Made by a program: the position numbers and the translations under genes
Assembly: GCF_014203895.1 (NCBI RefSeq)
Contig: NZ_JACHJY010000009.1
Coordinates: 186,001-250,000, forward strand
DNA: 64,000 nt
From: Streptomyces nymphaeiformis
GTDB taxonomy: Bacteria; Actinomycetota; Actinomycetes; Streptomycetales; Streptomycetaceae
Direction of reading: 5' to 3'
Notes under the pieces: generated by a model
The model's database searches: none
Told to the model about the DNA's origin: nothing
The model's input: the letters and a program-made list of their open reading frames with translations, nothing else
Shown: positions 56,009 through 64,000 of the stretch, piece by piece
Layout of the letters: each line of letters opens with the position of its first letter
How positions within the stretch are numbered: the stretch's first letter is position 1

Positions 56009-57562
56009 TCAGCCGGCCCCGGGCATCACGCCGCCGCCCTTGAGGCGTTCGAGGTCGGACTCGCGGACCTGGATCACGAACAGGGCGACCAGGGCCCCGA
56101 CGACGGCGAAGATCGCCGCCGTCACGAATCCCGCGGAGACGCCGGAGGCCAGGACCTGGTCGCCCCAGGGGGGCGGGAGCTGGCCCGTCTTGGCGAACTG
56201 GGCCTTCTCCAGCGGGCCGGCCTGCGAGAGGAAGGCGGGGACCTGCGTGTCCGCCTCGTTGCGGCTGGCCGTGCCGAAGACGGTCACCAGGATCGAGAGG
56301 CCGAGCGAACCGCCCACCTGCTGCATGGCGTTGAGCAGGCCGGAAGCGGCGCCGGACTCCTGCTGCGGGACGTTCGACAGCGCCATGATGGTCAGCGAGA
56401 CGAACATCAGGCCCATGCCGAGGCCGAAGATGAGGATCGGTCCCAGGATGCTGCCGAGATAGGTGGAGTCCACGTCGGTGAGCGTCAGCCAGGACAGGCC
56501 GACCGCGGTGAGCAGCGAGCCCGTCACCATGAAGGGTTTCGGACCGAACCTGGGCAGCAGGTTGGACGTGAAGCCCGCTCCGACCGCGATGATCGCGCTC
56601 ACCGGCAGGAACGCGAGACCCGTCGTCAACGGGCTGAATCCCAGCACCTGCTGCACGAACAGGGTGAGGAAGAAGAACATCCCGAAGATGGCCGCCGCCA
56701 GGCAGAGCATGATGACGTAGGTGCCCGAGCGGTTGCGGTCGGCGAACATGTGCAGCGGTGTGATGGGCTGCTGGGAGCGCCGCTCGATCAGGATGAACGT
56801 GGCCAGGAGGATGATCGCGGCCACGAACGAGCCGATCGTGTAGGGATCGGACCAGCCCTCCTGCGCGGCCCGGATGAATCCGTACACCAGCGCCACCATG
56901 CCGAGCGTCGCCGTCACCGCGCCGGCGAGGTCGAAGTGGCCGGGGTGCCGCTCGGACTCCTTGACGTGACGCGGGGTGAGGACCGCGATCACGATGGCGA
57001 TCGGCACGTTCACGAAGAAGATCCAGCGCCAGTCGAGCCACTGGACGAGCATGCCTCCGGCCACCAGGCCGATCGCGCCGCCGCCGGCCGAGACGCCGGC
57101 GAAGACGCCGAAGGCCCGGTTGCGTTCCGGGCCTTCGTCGAACGTGGTGGTGATGAGGGAGAGCGAGGTCGGCGAGGCGATCGCGCCGCCGACGCCCTGG
57201 AGCGAACGGGCCGCGAGGAGTTGCCACTCGCTCTGCGCGAGTCCGCAGAGCAGGGAGGCGAGTCCGAAGAGCAGCACGCCGGCCATGAACACGCGCCGTC
57301 GGCCCAGGATGTCGCCGGTGCGCCCGCCGAGGAGCAGCAGGCCGCCGAAGGTGAGGGTGTAGGCGTTGACGACCCAGGACAGGCTGGTCGTGGAGAAGTC
57401 CAGCGCGCTCTGGATGTGCGGGAGCGCGATGTTCACGATCGTGATGTCGAGGACGACCATCAGCTGACAGGAGGCGATCACGAACAGGGCGATGCCCTTG
57501 CCGTCACCGCCCTTCTTCGGGGCGACGGTCTGTGCCGGTGTCGTCGGCTTGGGTGTACTCAT
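56009..57562 (-). CDS. MFS drug exporter, DHA2 (14-TM) family
   Basis: 517 aa. Motif C and A regions are clear: LDITIVNIALPHIQSALDF in TM1, GGRTGDILGRRRVFMAG in loop 2-3, and GGAIGLVAGGMLVQWLDWRWIFFVNVPIA in TM5. About 14 membrane segments in total. Such antiporters expel drugs or metabolites using the proton gradient. Start ATG 57562 has GAGG about 7 nt upstream. No regulator adjacent. Confidence 0.9.
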   Translation of the reverse strand: MSTPKPTTPAQTVAPKKGGDGKGIALFVIASCQLMVVLDITIVNIALPHIQSALDFSTTSLSWVVNAYTLTFGGLLLLGGRTGDILGRRRVFMAGVLLFGLASLLCGLAQSEWQLLAARSLQGVGGAIASPTSLSLITTTFDEGPERNRAFGVFAGVSAGGGAIGLVAGGMLVQWLDWRWIFFVNVPIAIVIAVLTPRHVKESERHPGHFDLAGAVTATLGMVALVYGFIRAAQEGWSDPYTIGSFVAAIILLATFILIERRSQQPITPLHMFADRNRSGTYVIMLCLAAAIFGMFFFLTLFVQQVLGFSPLTTGLAFLPVSAIIAVGAGFTSNLLPRFGPKPFMVTGSLLTAVGLSWLTLTDVDSTYLGSILGPILIFGLGMGLMFVSLTIMALSNVPQQESGAASGLLNAMQQVGGSLGLSILVTVFGTASRNEADTQVPAFLSQAGPLEKAQFAKTGQLPPPWGDQVLASGVSAGFVTAAIFAVVGALVALFVIQVRESDLERLKGGGVMPGAG

Positions 57563-57653
57563 TGGGCGCCTCGGGCCTCGCCTGGTGAGTGAGCCGTGGG
57601 CCGGTCAGTCCACCTTTCGACACTAAGCCCGGCCCGGGCGGTCGACCAGTTGA

Positions 57654-58067
57654 TCAAGCGTGCGCGGGTTCCTCCAGGACCGCGAAGCCGTCGAGTTCCA
57701 CCAGGGCCTGCTCGTCCCAGAGGCGTACGACTCCGATGACGGCCATCGCCGGGTAGTCACGGCCCGCCAACCGGCGCCAGATGCGGCCCAGTTCGTGTGC
57801 CTGCTCGCGGTAGCCGGGGACGTCCGTGGTGTAGACGGTGACGCGGGCGAGGTCGGCGGGGGTGCCGCCGGCGTGCCGCAGGGCGGTGAGCAGATTGCCG
57901 AGGGCGGTGGCGAACTGCTCGGTGAGGTCCTCCCCCACGACCTTGCCCTCGGTGTCGAGCGCGGTCTGTCCGGCGAGGAAGACGAGCCGGGTGCCGGTGG
58001 CGGTGACGGCGTGCGAGAAGCCGGTGGGCGGGGAGAGTTCGGCGGGGTTGTGGCGGTGCAGGCTCAT
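57654..58067 (-). CDS. RidA/YjgF-YER057c-UK114 family protein
   Basis: 137 aa. The chorismate-mutase-like fold is seen in GFSHAVTATGTRLVFLAGQTALDTEGKVVG, the middle LGNLLTALRHAGGTPADLARVTVYTTD and the final AVIGVVRLWDEQALVELDGFAVL. RidA proteins hydrolyse reactive enamine/imine intermediates; the active-site Arg position is VVRLW here. ATG 58067 overlaps the acyl-CoA dehydrogenase stop (ATGA), so the two are co-translated. With the ring-cleavage genes nearby it may handle imines formed from amino-aromatic intermediates. Confidence 0.85.
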   Translation of the reverse strand: MSLHRHNPAELSPPTGFSHAVTATGTRLVFLAGQTALDTEGKVVGEDLTEQFATALGNLLTALRHAGGTPADLARVTVYTTDVPGYREQAHELGRIWRRLAGRDYPAMAVIGVVRLWDEQALVELDGFAVLEEPAHA

Positions 58068-59230
58068 GGGGTCGGCTCCTCGGTCTTCGGCTCCTCGATG
58101 GACGTCGCGGTCGGCACCTTCGCGTACAGCTCCTTCGCGATGATCGTGCGCTGCACCTCCGTCGCGCCCTCGTAGATCCGGGGCGCGCGGACCTCCCGGT
58201 AGAGGTGCTCCAGGAGGTGGCCGCGCTGGAGGGCGAGGGCGCCGTGCAGCTGGACGGCGGCGTCGACGACGTACTGGGCGGTCTCGGTGGCGAGGAGCTT
58301 GGCCATGGCCGAGCGCCGGGGGACGTCCGGGTCGCCCTCGTCGTACGCGACGGCCGCCGCGTACACGAGGAGGCGGGCGGCCTCGGTGCGGGTGGCCATC
58401 TCGGCGACGCGGTGCGAGACGGCCTGGAGGTCGGCGAGGACGCCCCCGAAGGCGGGGCGGGCGGCGGTGTGGGCGAGGGCCGCGTCGAGGGCGGCCTGCG
58501 CCATCCCGACGGCGAAGGCGCCGACGCTGGGGCGGAAGAGGTTGAGGGTGTTCATGGCGACGCGGAAGCCCTTGTCCGGTGCGCCGAGGAGGTCCTCGGG
58601 GCCGACGGGGACGCCGTCGAAGGTGAGGGTGCCGAGGGCGTGCGGGGCGAGCATGTCGAGCGGCTCGCCGCCGAGGCCCGGGCGGTCGGCGGGGACGAGG
58701 AAGGCGGTGACACCGCGGGCCCCCGCACCCCGGGTGGTGCGGGCGAAGACGGTGGCGAAGTCGGCCTCGGGGGCGTTGGAGATCCAGCGTTTCTCGCCGT
58801 GCAGCCGCCAGCCGCCGCGCCCGTCGGGGACGGCGTCGAGGGCGAGGGCGGCGGCGTCGGAGCCGGCGTCCGGCTCCGAGAGGGCGAAGGCGGCGACGGC
58901 GCGTCCTGCGGTGGCCTCGGGGAGCCAGCGGGCGCGCTGGGCGGGCGTGCCGAAGGCGGCGACGGGGTGGGTGCCGAGGCCCTGGAGGGCGAGGGCGGTC
59001 TCGGCCTCGGTGCAGGTCCGGGCGAGGGATTCGCGCAGGAGGCAGAGTTCGAGGGCGCCGGCCTCGAAGAGGCGGGCGAGCAGGCCGAGCTCGCCGAGGG
59101 CGGCGACGAGGGGGCGGTTCACCCGGCCGGGTTCGCCCTGGTCGGCGAGGGGCTTCAGGCGTTCGGCGGCGAGCGCGCTGAGCTCCGCACACCAGGTGGT
59201 CTGTGCCGGATCGAGCGAGAATGCGGGCAT
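58064..59230 (-). CDS. Acyl-CoA dehydrogenase
   Basis: 388 aa from ATG 59230 (AGGGAGG 7 nt upstream). Standard ACAD domains: N-terminal helices, the FAD/substrate block AFALSEPDAGSDAAALAL and WRLHGEKRWISNAPEADFATV, then the C-terminal helical domain with AQYVVDAAVQLHGALALQRGHLLEHLYREVRAPRIYEGATEVQRTII. The Glu of the YEGATE motif is the usual catalytic base in short/branched types. In this cluster it may act on an alicyclic CoA ester from ring reduction (inference). Overlaps RidA. Confidence 0.88.
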   Translation of the reverse strand: MPAFSLDPAQTTWCAELSALAAERLKPLADQGEPGRVNRPLVAALGELGLLARLFEAGALELCLLRESLARTCTEAETALALQGLGTHPVAAFGTPAQRARWLPEATAGRAVAAFALSEPDAGSDAAALALDAVPDGRGGWRLHGEKRWISNAPEADFATVFARTTRGAGARGVTAFLVPADRPGLGGEPLDMLAPHALGTLTFDGVPVGPEDLLGAPDKGFRVAMNTLNLFRPSVGAFAVGMAQAALDAALAHTAARPAFGGVLADLQAVSHRVAEMATRTEAARLLVYAAAVAYDEGDPDVPRRSAMAKLLATETAQYVVDAAVQLHGALALQRGHLLEHLYREVRAPRIYEGATEVQRTIIAKELYAKVPTATSIEEPKTEEPTP

Positions 59231-59238
59231 GTGGGCCC

Positions 59239-59598
59239 TCCCTGACGCCCTCCGGCGCCCGTGTGGCGGCGCCGTGCGGCGCCGTCGTCCGTGCACCGTC
59301 CGGCGCCGTGGTCCTGACGCCGCCCGGCGCTCTCCTCCGGGCTCCCTCCGGGGGCCCGGTCCCGACTCCTTCCCGCGCCTTCGCCCAGGCGCCCTCCGGT
59401 GCCTTCGTCCCGACTCCCTTCGACGCCCTGCTCCGGGCGCCCTCCGGTGCCTTCGTCCCGACGCCGTCCGACGCCCCGCTCCGGGCGGCGTCCGGCGCCC
59501 TGACCCCGGCGTCGCCCGACGCCCTGGGCCGAGCGCCGTTCGACGCCCTGCTCCGGGCGGCGTCCGGCGCTTTCGTCCCCGCGCCTCGCGGCACCTCT
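59239..59598. repeat. Degenerate 24-bp tandem repeat, about 15 units
   Basis: Translation of the plus strand gives octapeptides such as LRAPSGAF, VPTPFDAL and LRAASGAL, so the period is 24 bp; the minus strand is equally open (APEGARSR type). The array lies between the divergent acyl-CoA dehydrogenase (59230) and CoA ligase (59681) genes. It is probably a noncoding minisatellite in the promoter region, not a gene. Confidence 0.75.
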
Positions 59599-59680
59599 GT
59601 CGCGAACCGTTGACTGTCGTCACCAACACGATACGCTCGTGGAGCGATGGACGACCCCACCACGACAGGGGGACGGACTC

Positions 59681-61303
59681 ATGGAGCTGACACCTACGGC
59701 CCACCTCGACACGTTCGCCCGGGACCGGCTGCCCCCGCCCGGCCACTGGCCCCGGCTCGTCTTCGACCTTCCCGAGCTCCTCTACCCCGACCGGCTCAAC
59801 TGCGGCACGGAGCTCCTCGACCGCACGGTGGAGCGGTTCGGCGCCGACCGTCCCGCGTTCCTCGACGGCGAGGGCGGGGTCTGGAGCTACGGGGAGCTCC
59901 GCGAACGGGTGAACCGCATCGCGCACGTCCTCACCACCGACCTGCGGGTGCTGCCCGGCAACCGGGTCCTCCTGCGCGGCCCCACCACCCCCTGGCTCGC
60001 CGCCTGCTGGCTCGCCGTGATGAAGGCCGGCGGGGTCGCCGTCACCGTCCTGGCCCAGCAGCGCGCCCCCGAACTGGCCGTGATGGCCGAAGCGGCCCAG
60101 TGCACCCACGCGCTCTGCGACGACCGCGTGCTCGACGAGCTGCTCGCGGCCCGGATACCCGGGCTCCGGGTCACCCCCTTCGGCGGGGACGGCCCGGACG
60201 ACCTGCTGACCCTCGCCGAACGGCACTCGGAGCCGTACGAGGCGGTGGCGACCGCCGCCGACGACGTGGCCCTGATCGCCTTCACCTCCGGCACGACCGG
60301 GCGGCCCAAGGGCTGCGTCCACTTCCACCGGGACGTCCTGGCCGTCGCCGACACCTTCTCCGCGCACGTCCTGCGCCCGCTGCCCGACGACGTCTTCGCC
60401 GGTTCGCCGCCGCTCGCCTTCACCTTCGGCCTCGGCGGGCTCGTCGTCTTCCCCCTGCGGGCCGGGGCGAGCGCGGTCCTCCTCGAACAGGCCGGACCCA
60501 AGCAGCTCCTCGCGGCGATCGAGCGGCACCGCGTGTCGGTGCTCTTCACCGCCCCCACGGCCTACCGGGTGATGCTCGACGAGCTGACCCTGGGCACCGC
60601 TCCGGAGGTCTCCTCGCTGCGCCGCTGCGTCTCGGCCGGCGAGAACCTGCCGGAGGCGACCTGGACGGCCTGGTACGCGCGGACCGGACTCCGCCTGATC
60701 AACGGCATCGGGGCGACGGAGCTGCTGCACATCTTCATCTCCGCCGCCGACGGCGACATACGCCCCGGCAGGACCGGCCGCCCGGTGCCCGGCTGGCAGG
60801 CCAGGATCGTCGACCGCGACGGCAACGCCGTCCCGGACGGCGAGGAGGGCCTGCTCGCGGTGCGCGGCCCGGTGGGCTGCCGCTATCTGGCCGACCCCCG
60901 CCAGGCGGAGTACGTACGGAACGGCTGGAACGTCACGGGCGACACGTACGTCCGCGAACCCGACGGCTGGTTCCGCTACGTCTCACGGGCCGACGACATG
61001 ATCATCTCCGCCGGCTACAACATCGCCGGACCCCAGGTCGAGGAGGTGCTCCTCGACCACCCCGACGTCGTGGAGACGGCCGTGGTGGGCCGCCCGGACG
61101 AGCTGCGCGGCCAGGTCGTCGTGGCCTACACGGTGGTACGGGACGGGGTGCCGCGCGACGCCGGGACCGCCGCCGCCCTGCGGGCCTTCGTCCGCGCCCG
61201 CATCGCCCCGTACAAATCTCCCCGGGAGATCGTCTTCCTCGACGCGCTGCCGCGCACGGCGACGGGCAAGCTCCAGCGCTTCCTGCTCCGGAACCCGGCG
61301 TGA
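59681..61303 (+). CDS. AMP-forming aryl-CoA ligase (benzoate/2-aminobenzoate-type)
   Basis: 540 aa from ATG 59681 with GGGGGA upstream. ANL-superfamily motifs: P-loop AFTSGTTGRPKGCVHFH, INGIGATELLHIF (A4-like), GNVT-GD-like GWNVTGDTYVREPDGWFRYVSRADDMI, and the C-terminal TGKLQRF with the catalytic Lys. The HFHRDVLAVAD and ELLHIF motifs are typical of benzoate- and 2-aminobenzoate-CoA ligases. Makes the CoA ester that the downstream fused monooxygenase would use. The PaaX-type regulator follows 23 nt later. Confidence 0.85.
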   Translation: MELTPTAHLDTFARDRLPPPGHWPRLVFDLPELLYPDRLNCGTELLDRTVERFGADRPAFLDGEGGVWSYGELRERVNRIAHVLTTDLRVLPGNRVLLRGPTTPWLAACWLAVMKAGGVAVTVLAQQRAPELAVMAEAAQCTHALCDDRVLDELLAARIPGLRVTPFGGDGPDDLLTLAERHSEPYEAVATAADDVALIAFTSGTTGRPKGCVHFHRDVLAVADTFSAHVLRPLPDDVFAGSPPLAFTFGLGGLVVFPLRAGASAVLLEQAGPKQLLAAIERHRVSVLFTAPTAYRVMLDELTLGTAPEVSSLRRCVSAGENLPEATWTAWYARTGLRLINGIGATELLHIFISAADGDIRPGRTGRPVPGWQARIVDRDGNAVPDGEEGLLAVRGPVGCRYLADPRQAEYVRNGWNVTGDTYVREPDGWFRYVSRADDMIISAGYNIAGPQVEEVLLDHPDVVETAVVGRPDELRGQVVVAYTVVRDGVPRDAGTAAALRAFVRARIAPYKSPREIVFLDALPRTATGKLQRFLLRNPA

Positions 61304-61326
61304 CCGAAGGGCTTTAGAGTGATCAC

Positions 61327-62148
61327 GTGGCCGAGCAGCACACCCCCCGATCCCTGATCGTCTCCTTCTACGGCGCCTACGGCCGTGCGCCCGACGAGTC
61401 GCCGGTGCCGGTGGCGGCGCTCATCAGGCTGCTCGGCGTGCTCGGCGTCGACGCGCCCTCGGTGCGTTCCTCGGTGTCGCGGCTGAAGCGGCGCGGGCTG
61501 CTGCTGCCCGGCCGGACGGCGGGCGGTGCCGCCGGGTACGCCCTCTCGGAGGACGCCCGGCGGCTCCTGGACGACGGCGACCGCCGGATCTACGCCCGTA
61601 CGGAGCCGAAGCTGTCCGAGGGCTGGGTCCTCGCCGTCTTCTCCGTGCCCGAGGCCGAGCGGCACAAGCGGCACCTGCTGCGCTCCCGGCTCGCCCGCCT
61701 CGGCTTCGGCTCGGCCGCCCCGGGCGTTTGGATCGCGCCCGCCCGGCTCTACGAGGAGACCCGGAACGCCCTGGAGCGCCTGGAGCTCTCCCCGTACGTG
61801 GACCTCTTCCGCGGCGACCACCTGGGGTACGCGGCGACCGCCGAGGCGGTGGCCCGCTGGTGGGACCTGCCGGCAATCGCCGGGCTCCACGAGGAGTTCC
61901 TGGCGGCCCACGAGCCGGTCCTGCGGGCCTGGCGGTCGGCCCCGGCGGATGCCGAGGACGCCTACCGGGACTACCTCCTCGCCCTGGACTCCTGGCGCCG
62001 GCTGCCGTACGCGGACCCGGTGCTCCCGGCGGAGCTCCTGCCGGACGACTGGCCGGGCCGCCGCTCGGCGGAGGTCTTCACGGCCCTGCACGAACTGCTG
62101 CGGGACCGGGGCGCGGAGTACGTCGGCCCGTTCCTCTCGGGGGAGTAG
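61327..62148 (+). CDS. PaaX-family transcriptional regulator
   Basis: 273 aa from GTG 61327. The N-terminal winged helix is TPRSLIVSFYGAYGRAPDESPVPVAALIRLLGVLGVDAPSVRSSVSRLKRRGLL, followed by the PaaX core (EGWVLAVFSVPEAERHKRHLLRSRLARLGFGSAAPGVWIAP) and the C-terminal domain (YRDYLLALDSWRRLPYADPVLP). PaaX proteins are repressors released by aryl-CoA thioesters, matching the upstream ligase. TAGAGT 6 nt before the GTG could be a -10, giving a nearly leaderless mRNA. Ends exactly one base before the stop of the next, convergent gene. Confidence 0.88.
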   Translation: MAEQHTPRSLIVSFYGAYGRAPDESPVPVAALIRLLGVLGVDAPSVRSSVSRLKRRGLLLPGRTAGGAAGYALSEDARRLLDDGDRRIYARTEPKLSEGWVLAVFSVPEAERHKRHLLRSRLARLGFGSAAPGVWIAPARLYEETRNALERLELSPYVDLFRGDHLGYAATAEAVARWWDLPAIAGLHEEFLAAHEPVLRAWRSAPADAEDAYRDYLLALDSWRRLPYADPVLPAELLPDDWPGRRSAEVFTALHELLRDRGAEYVGPFLSGE

Positions 62149-62625
62149 CTACTTCCGTACGGCCAGGGCACGCAGCAGGCAGGCGAGCCCGGCCGTGCCG
62201 AGGACCGCGCGGACCAGGTTCCACGCCACCCACGGGGTCTCGAAGGCGGCGCGGGCGGCGGCGGGGTCCTTCGTCGCCGCGAGGGCGTCGTTGAGCGGGA
62301 CGTTCGCCGCCGAGGTGACGACCAGGACCGCCAGGCCGAGGACGAACCCGGCGAGCGTCCAGATCCGGGCCCGGCCGGCGCGGTGCTGCCAGGCCGCGAC
62401 CGCCGTGAGGACCGGCACCCCGAAGAACGGGGTGAAGAACACCGGGTTCTGGATCACGTCGTTGATGTTCCGCATCACCTCCACGTAGACCCGGTCGTCG
62501 CTGCGCGCCAGCGCCGGCATCACCGAGCAGACGTACGCGAACCACACCCCCGCGACCAGTCCGGTCGCCACCGTCGCCGCGCCGAGGACCGCCCCGGCAC
62601 CCTTCCCGCCCCTGTTTTCCGTCAT
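62149..62625 (-). CDS. DUF1772-type membrane protein
   Basis: 158 aa from ATG 62625. Four membrane segments (about 11-35, 60-80, 85-108, 130-150) with the family pieces LVAGVWFAYVCSVMPALAR, NPVFFTPFFGVPVLTAVAAW and NVPLNDAL. DUF1772 includes anthrone-oxygenase-like proteins, but most members have no known role. Its stop abuts that of the PaaX gene on the other strand without a gap. Confidence 0.78.
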   Translation of the reverse strand: MTENRGGKGAGAVLGAATVATGLVAGVWFAYVCSVMPALARSDDRVYVEVMRNINDVIQNPVFFTPFFGVPVLTAVAAWQHRAGRARIWTLAGFVLGLAVLVVTSAANVPLNDALAATKDPAAARAAFETPWVAWNLVRAVLGTAGLACLLRALAVRK

Positions 62626-62701
62626 GCCCTCATTCAAGGGCGGGGGCGGTGCGCGGACCATGGCCTCGCGTCGCACCCGCATGCGCGAGCGTCCAGCGCC
62701 G

Positions 62702-64000
62702 TCAGTCCCGGCGGCCGGTCGGCGGGCGGCGGCTGCCCGCGCGGTACGGGGCGGGCCAGGGGGCGGCCGGGCCCTGGTACTCCTGCTCGGCCGCCGCGTG
62801 CAGGGTCCAGTGCGGGTCGTAGAGGTGGGGTCGGGCGAGGGCGCAGAGGTCGGCGCGGCCCGCGAGGAGCAGGGAGTTGACGTCGTCCCAGGAGGAGATC
62901 GCGCCGACCGCGATCACCGGGACGCCGAGCTCGTTGCGGATGCGGTCGGCGTAGGGCGTCTGGTACGAGCGGCCGAAGGCGGGCTCCTCCTCGGGGACGA
63001 CCTGGCCGGTGGAGACGTCGATGGCGTCGGCGCCGTAGTCCGCGAAGGCGCGGGCGATCGCGACGGCATCGGCGGCGGTCGTGCCGCCCTCGGCCCAGTC
63101 GGTGGCGGAGATGCGGACGGTCATGGGCCGGTCGGCCGGCCAGGCCTCCCGTACCGCGTCGAAGACCTCCAGGGGGTAGCGCAGCCGGGCGGTGAGGTCG
63201 CCGCCGTAGGCGTCGGTGCGGTGGTTGGTGAGCGGGGAGAGGAAGGAGGAGAGGAGGTAGCCGTGGGCGCAGTGCAGTTCGAGCAGGTCGAAGCCGCTGC
63301 GGGCGGCGCGGTGGGCGGCGGCGGTGAACTGCTCGCGTACGGCGGTCAGTCCGGCGCGGTCGAGGGCGGCCGGGGTCTGGTTGACGCCCGCCCGGTACGG
63401 GAGGGGCGAGGCGGCGACGAGGGGCCAGTTCCCGTCGGGGAGGGGCTGGTCGATGCCCTCCCACATGCGGCGGGTGGAGCCCTTGCGGCCGGAGTGGCCG
63501 AGCTGGACGCCGAGCGCGGTGCCGGGCGACTGCGTATGGACGAAGTCGGCTATGCGGGACCAGGCCTCGGCCTGCCCGTCCGTCCAGAGGCCGGCGCAGC
63601 CCGGGGTGATGCGGCCCTCGGGGCTCACGCAGACCATCTCGGTCATGACGAGTCCGGCGCCGCCGAGGGCCCTGGAGCCGAGGTGGACGAGGTGGAAGTC
63701 GCCGGGGACGCCGTCCTCGGCGACGTACAGGTCCATGGGTGAGACGACGACCCTGTTGCGGAGGGTCAGTCCGCGCAGCCGGAACGGGGTGAACATCGGC
63801 GGGGTGCCGGGCGGGCAGCCGAAGTCCGCCTCGACGGCGGCGGTGAACGCCGGGTCGCGCAGGCGCAGGTTGGCGTGGGTGACGCGGCGGCTGCGGGTGA
63901 GCAGGTCGAAGGCGAAGCGGCGGGGCGGCCGGTCGACGTGCCCGGCGAGCTCCTCGAACCAGCGCAGGCTGGCGCCGGCCGCGCGCTGGGTGGACTCGAC
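62702..64000 (-). CDS. Monooxygenase/old-yellow-enzyme fusion, 3' part (salicylyl-CoA 5-hydroxylase or 2-aminobenzoyl-CoA monooxygenase/reductase type)
   Basis: 432 codons visible; the 5' end lies beyond the window. The first about 70 residues (VESTQRAAGASLRWFEELAG, FDLLTRSRRVTHANLRLRDP) are the tail of an FAD monooxygenase. From MFTPFRLRGLTLRNRVVVSP the protein is an old-yellow-enzyme flavin reductase: LGVQLGHSGRKGSTRRMWEG, LHCAHGYLLSSFLSPLTNHR and DLCALARPHLYDPHWTL. Such fusions occur in 2-aminobenzoyl-CoA monooxygenase/reductases and salicylyl-CoA 5-hydroxylases. The cluster with CoA ligase, RidA and PaaX fits anthranilate or salicylate catabolism. The reading frame is open to position 64000. 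Confidence 0.85.
   Translation of the reverse strand, partial: VESTQRAAGASLRWFEELAGHVDRPPRRFAFDLLTRSRRVTHANLRLRDPAFTAAVEADFGCPPGTPPMFTPFRLRGLTLRNRVVVSPMDLYVAEDGVPGDFHLVHLGSRALGGAGLVMTEMVCVSPEGRITPGCAGLWTDGQAEAWSRIADFVHTQSPGTALGVQLGHSGRKGSTRRMWEGIDQPLPDGNWPLVAASPLPYRAGVNQTPAALDRAGLTAVREQFTAAAHRAARSGFDLLELHCAHGYLLSSFLSPLTNHRTDAYGGDLTARLRYPLEVFDAVREAWPADRPMTVRISATDWAEGGTTAADAVAIARAFADYGADAIDVSTGQVVPEEEPAFGRSYQTPYADRIRNELGVPVIAVGAISSWDDVNSLLLAGRADLCALARPHLYDPHWTLHAAAEQEYQGPAAPWPAPYRAGSRRPPTGRRD

Noticed and set aside
59239-59598. CRISPR array
   Set aside because: The 24-bp units are directly abutting and degenerate, with no spacers and no cas genes.
57660-59690. Long open frames on the strand opposite to the RidA/acyl-CoA dehydrogenase genes and through the repeat array
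   Set aside because: GC-rich mirror frames without family motifs or start signals.

Overview
The window is high-GC DNA with actinomycete codon use, and the gene set points to a Streptomyces chromosome: the sporulation regulator whiI beside hemE, a DUF3000 gene and RNase D, a coproporphyrin-type heme set (hemG, hemQ, hemE), ngcEFG for chito-oligosaccharide uptake, a ROK regulator next to xylFGH, dxs, aconitase, and a MurA homologue. From memory, this order is close to the SCO6045-SCO5998 part of S. coelicolor, so 1-37.9 kb is mostly conserved core read in the reverse sense of that map.

Layout. 1-3.4 kb: an MNIO (DUF692) enzyme followed by two TIGR04222-type membrane proteins, the first ending in a Ser/Cys/Gly tail with ten cysteines. 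This is the best candidate for a poorly described system: an oxidative Cys-modifying enzyme next to a membrane-anchored Cys-rich substrate. 3.6-10.4 kb: heme biosynthesis (hemQ, hemG, hemE), a DUF4349 lipoprotein, a CoA-disulfide-reductase-like flavoprotein and a DUF3000 protein. 10.5-12.7 kb: whiI with a WhiG-type promoter, and rnd. 12.7-18.7 kb: an alpha/beta hydrolase, the fadA-fadB beta-oxidation pair and a propeller-like unknown. 18.8-22.3 kb: an amino-acid permease and dxs. 22.5-27.3 kb: xylFGH and its ROK regulator. 27.5-30.9 kb: ngcEFG with a DasR-like operator over the promoter. 31.4-37.9 kb: a secreted repeat protein, aconitase with two candidate operators upstream, two small genes, and a MurA homologue fused to an XRE helix-turn-helix.

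37.97-54.81 kb is an accessory island. Imperfect copies of a 22-bp TGGGACTT-rich sequence lie at its edges. It holds a ParB-like pair (one cut off inside a methyltransferase-like motif), a tyrosine-integrase pseudogene with frameshifts and a lost catalytic Tyr, a 7-kb RHS/SpvB-type polymorphic toxin gene with Hint domain and C-terminal toxin plus an overlapping small candidate immunity gene, two large secreted FG-GAP-type proteins, and a decayed fragment of another.

54.9-64 kb returns to chromosome-like genes: a PASTA/Excalibur membrane protein, a DHA2 exporter, and a probable aromatic acyl-CoA catabolic cluster (RidA, acyl-CoA dehydrogenase, benzoate/2-aminobenzoate-type CoA ligase, PaaX-family regulator, DUF1772 protein, and the 3' part of a monooxygenase/old-yellow-enzyme fusion cut by the window end). 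The divergent promoter region of that cluster carries a degenerate 24-bp tandem repeat of about 15 units. All functions rest on reading the translated sequences; no database search was run.
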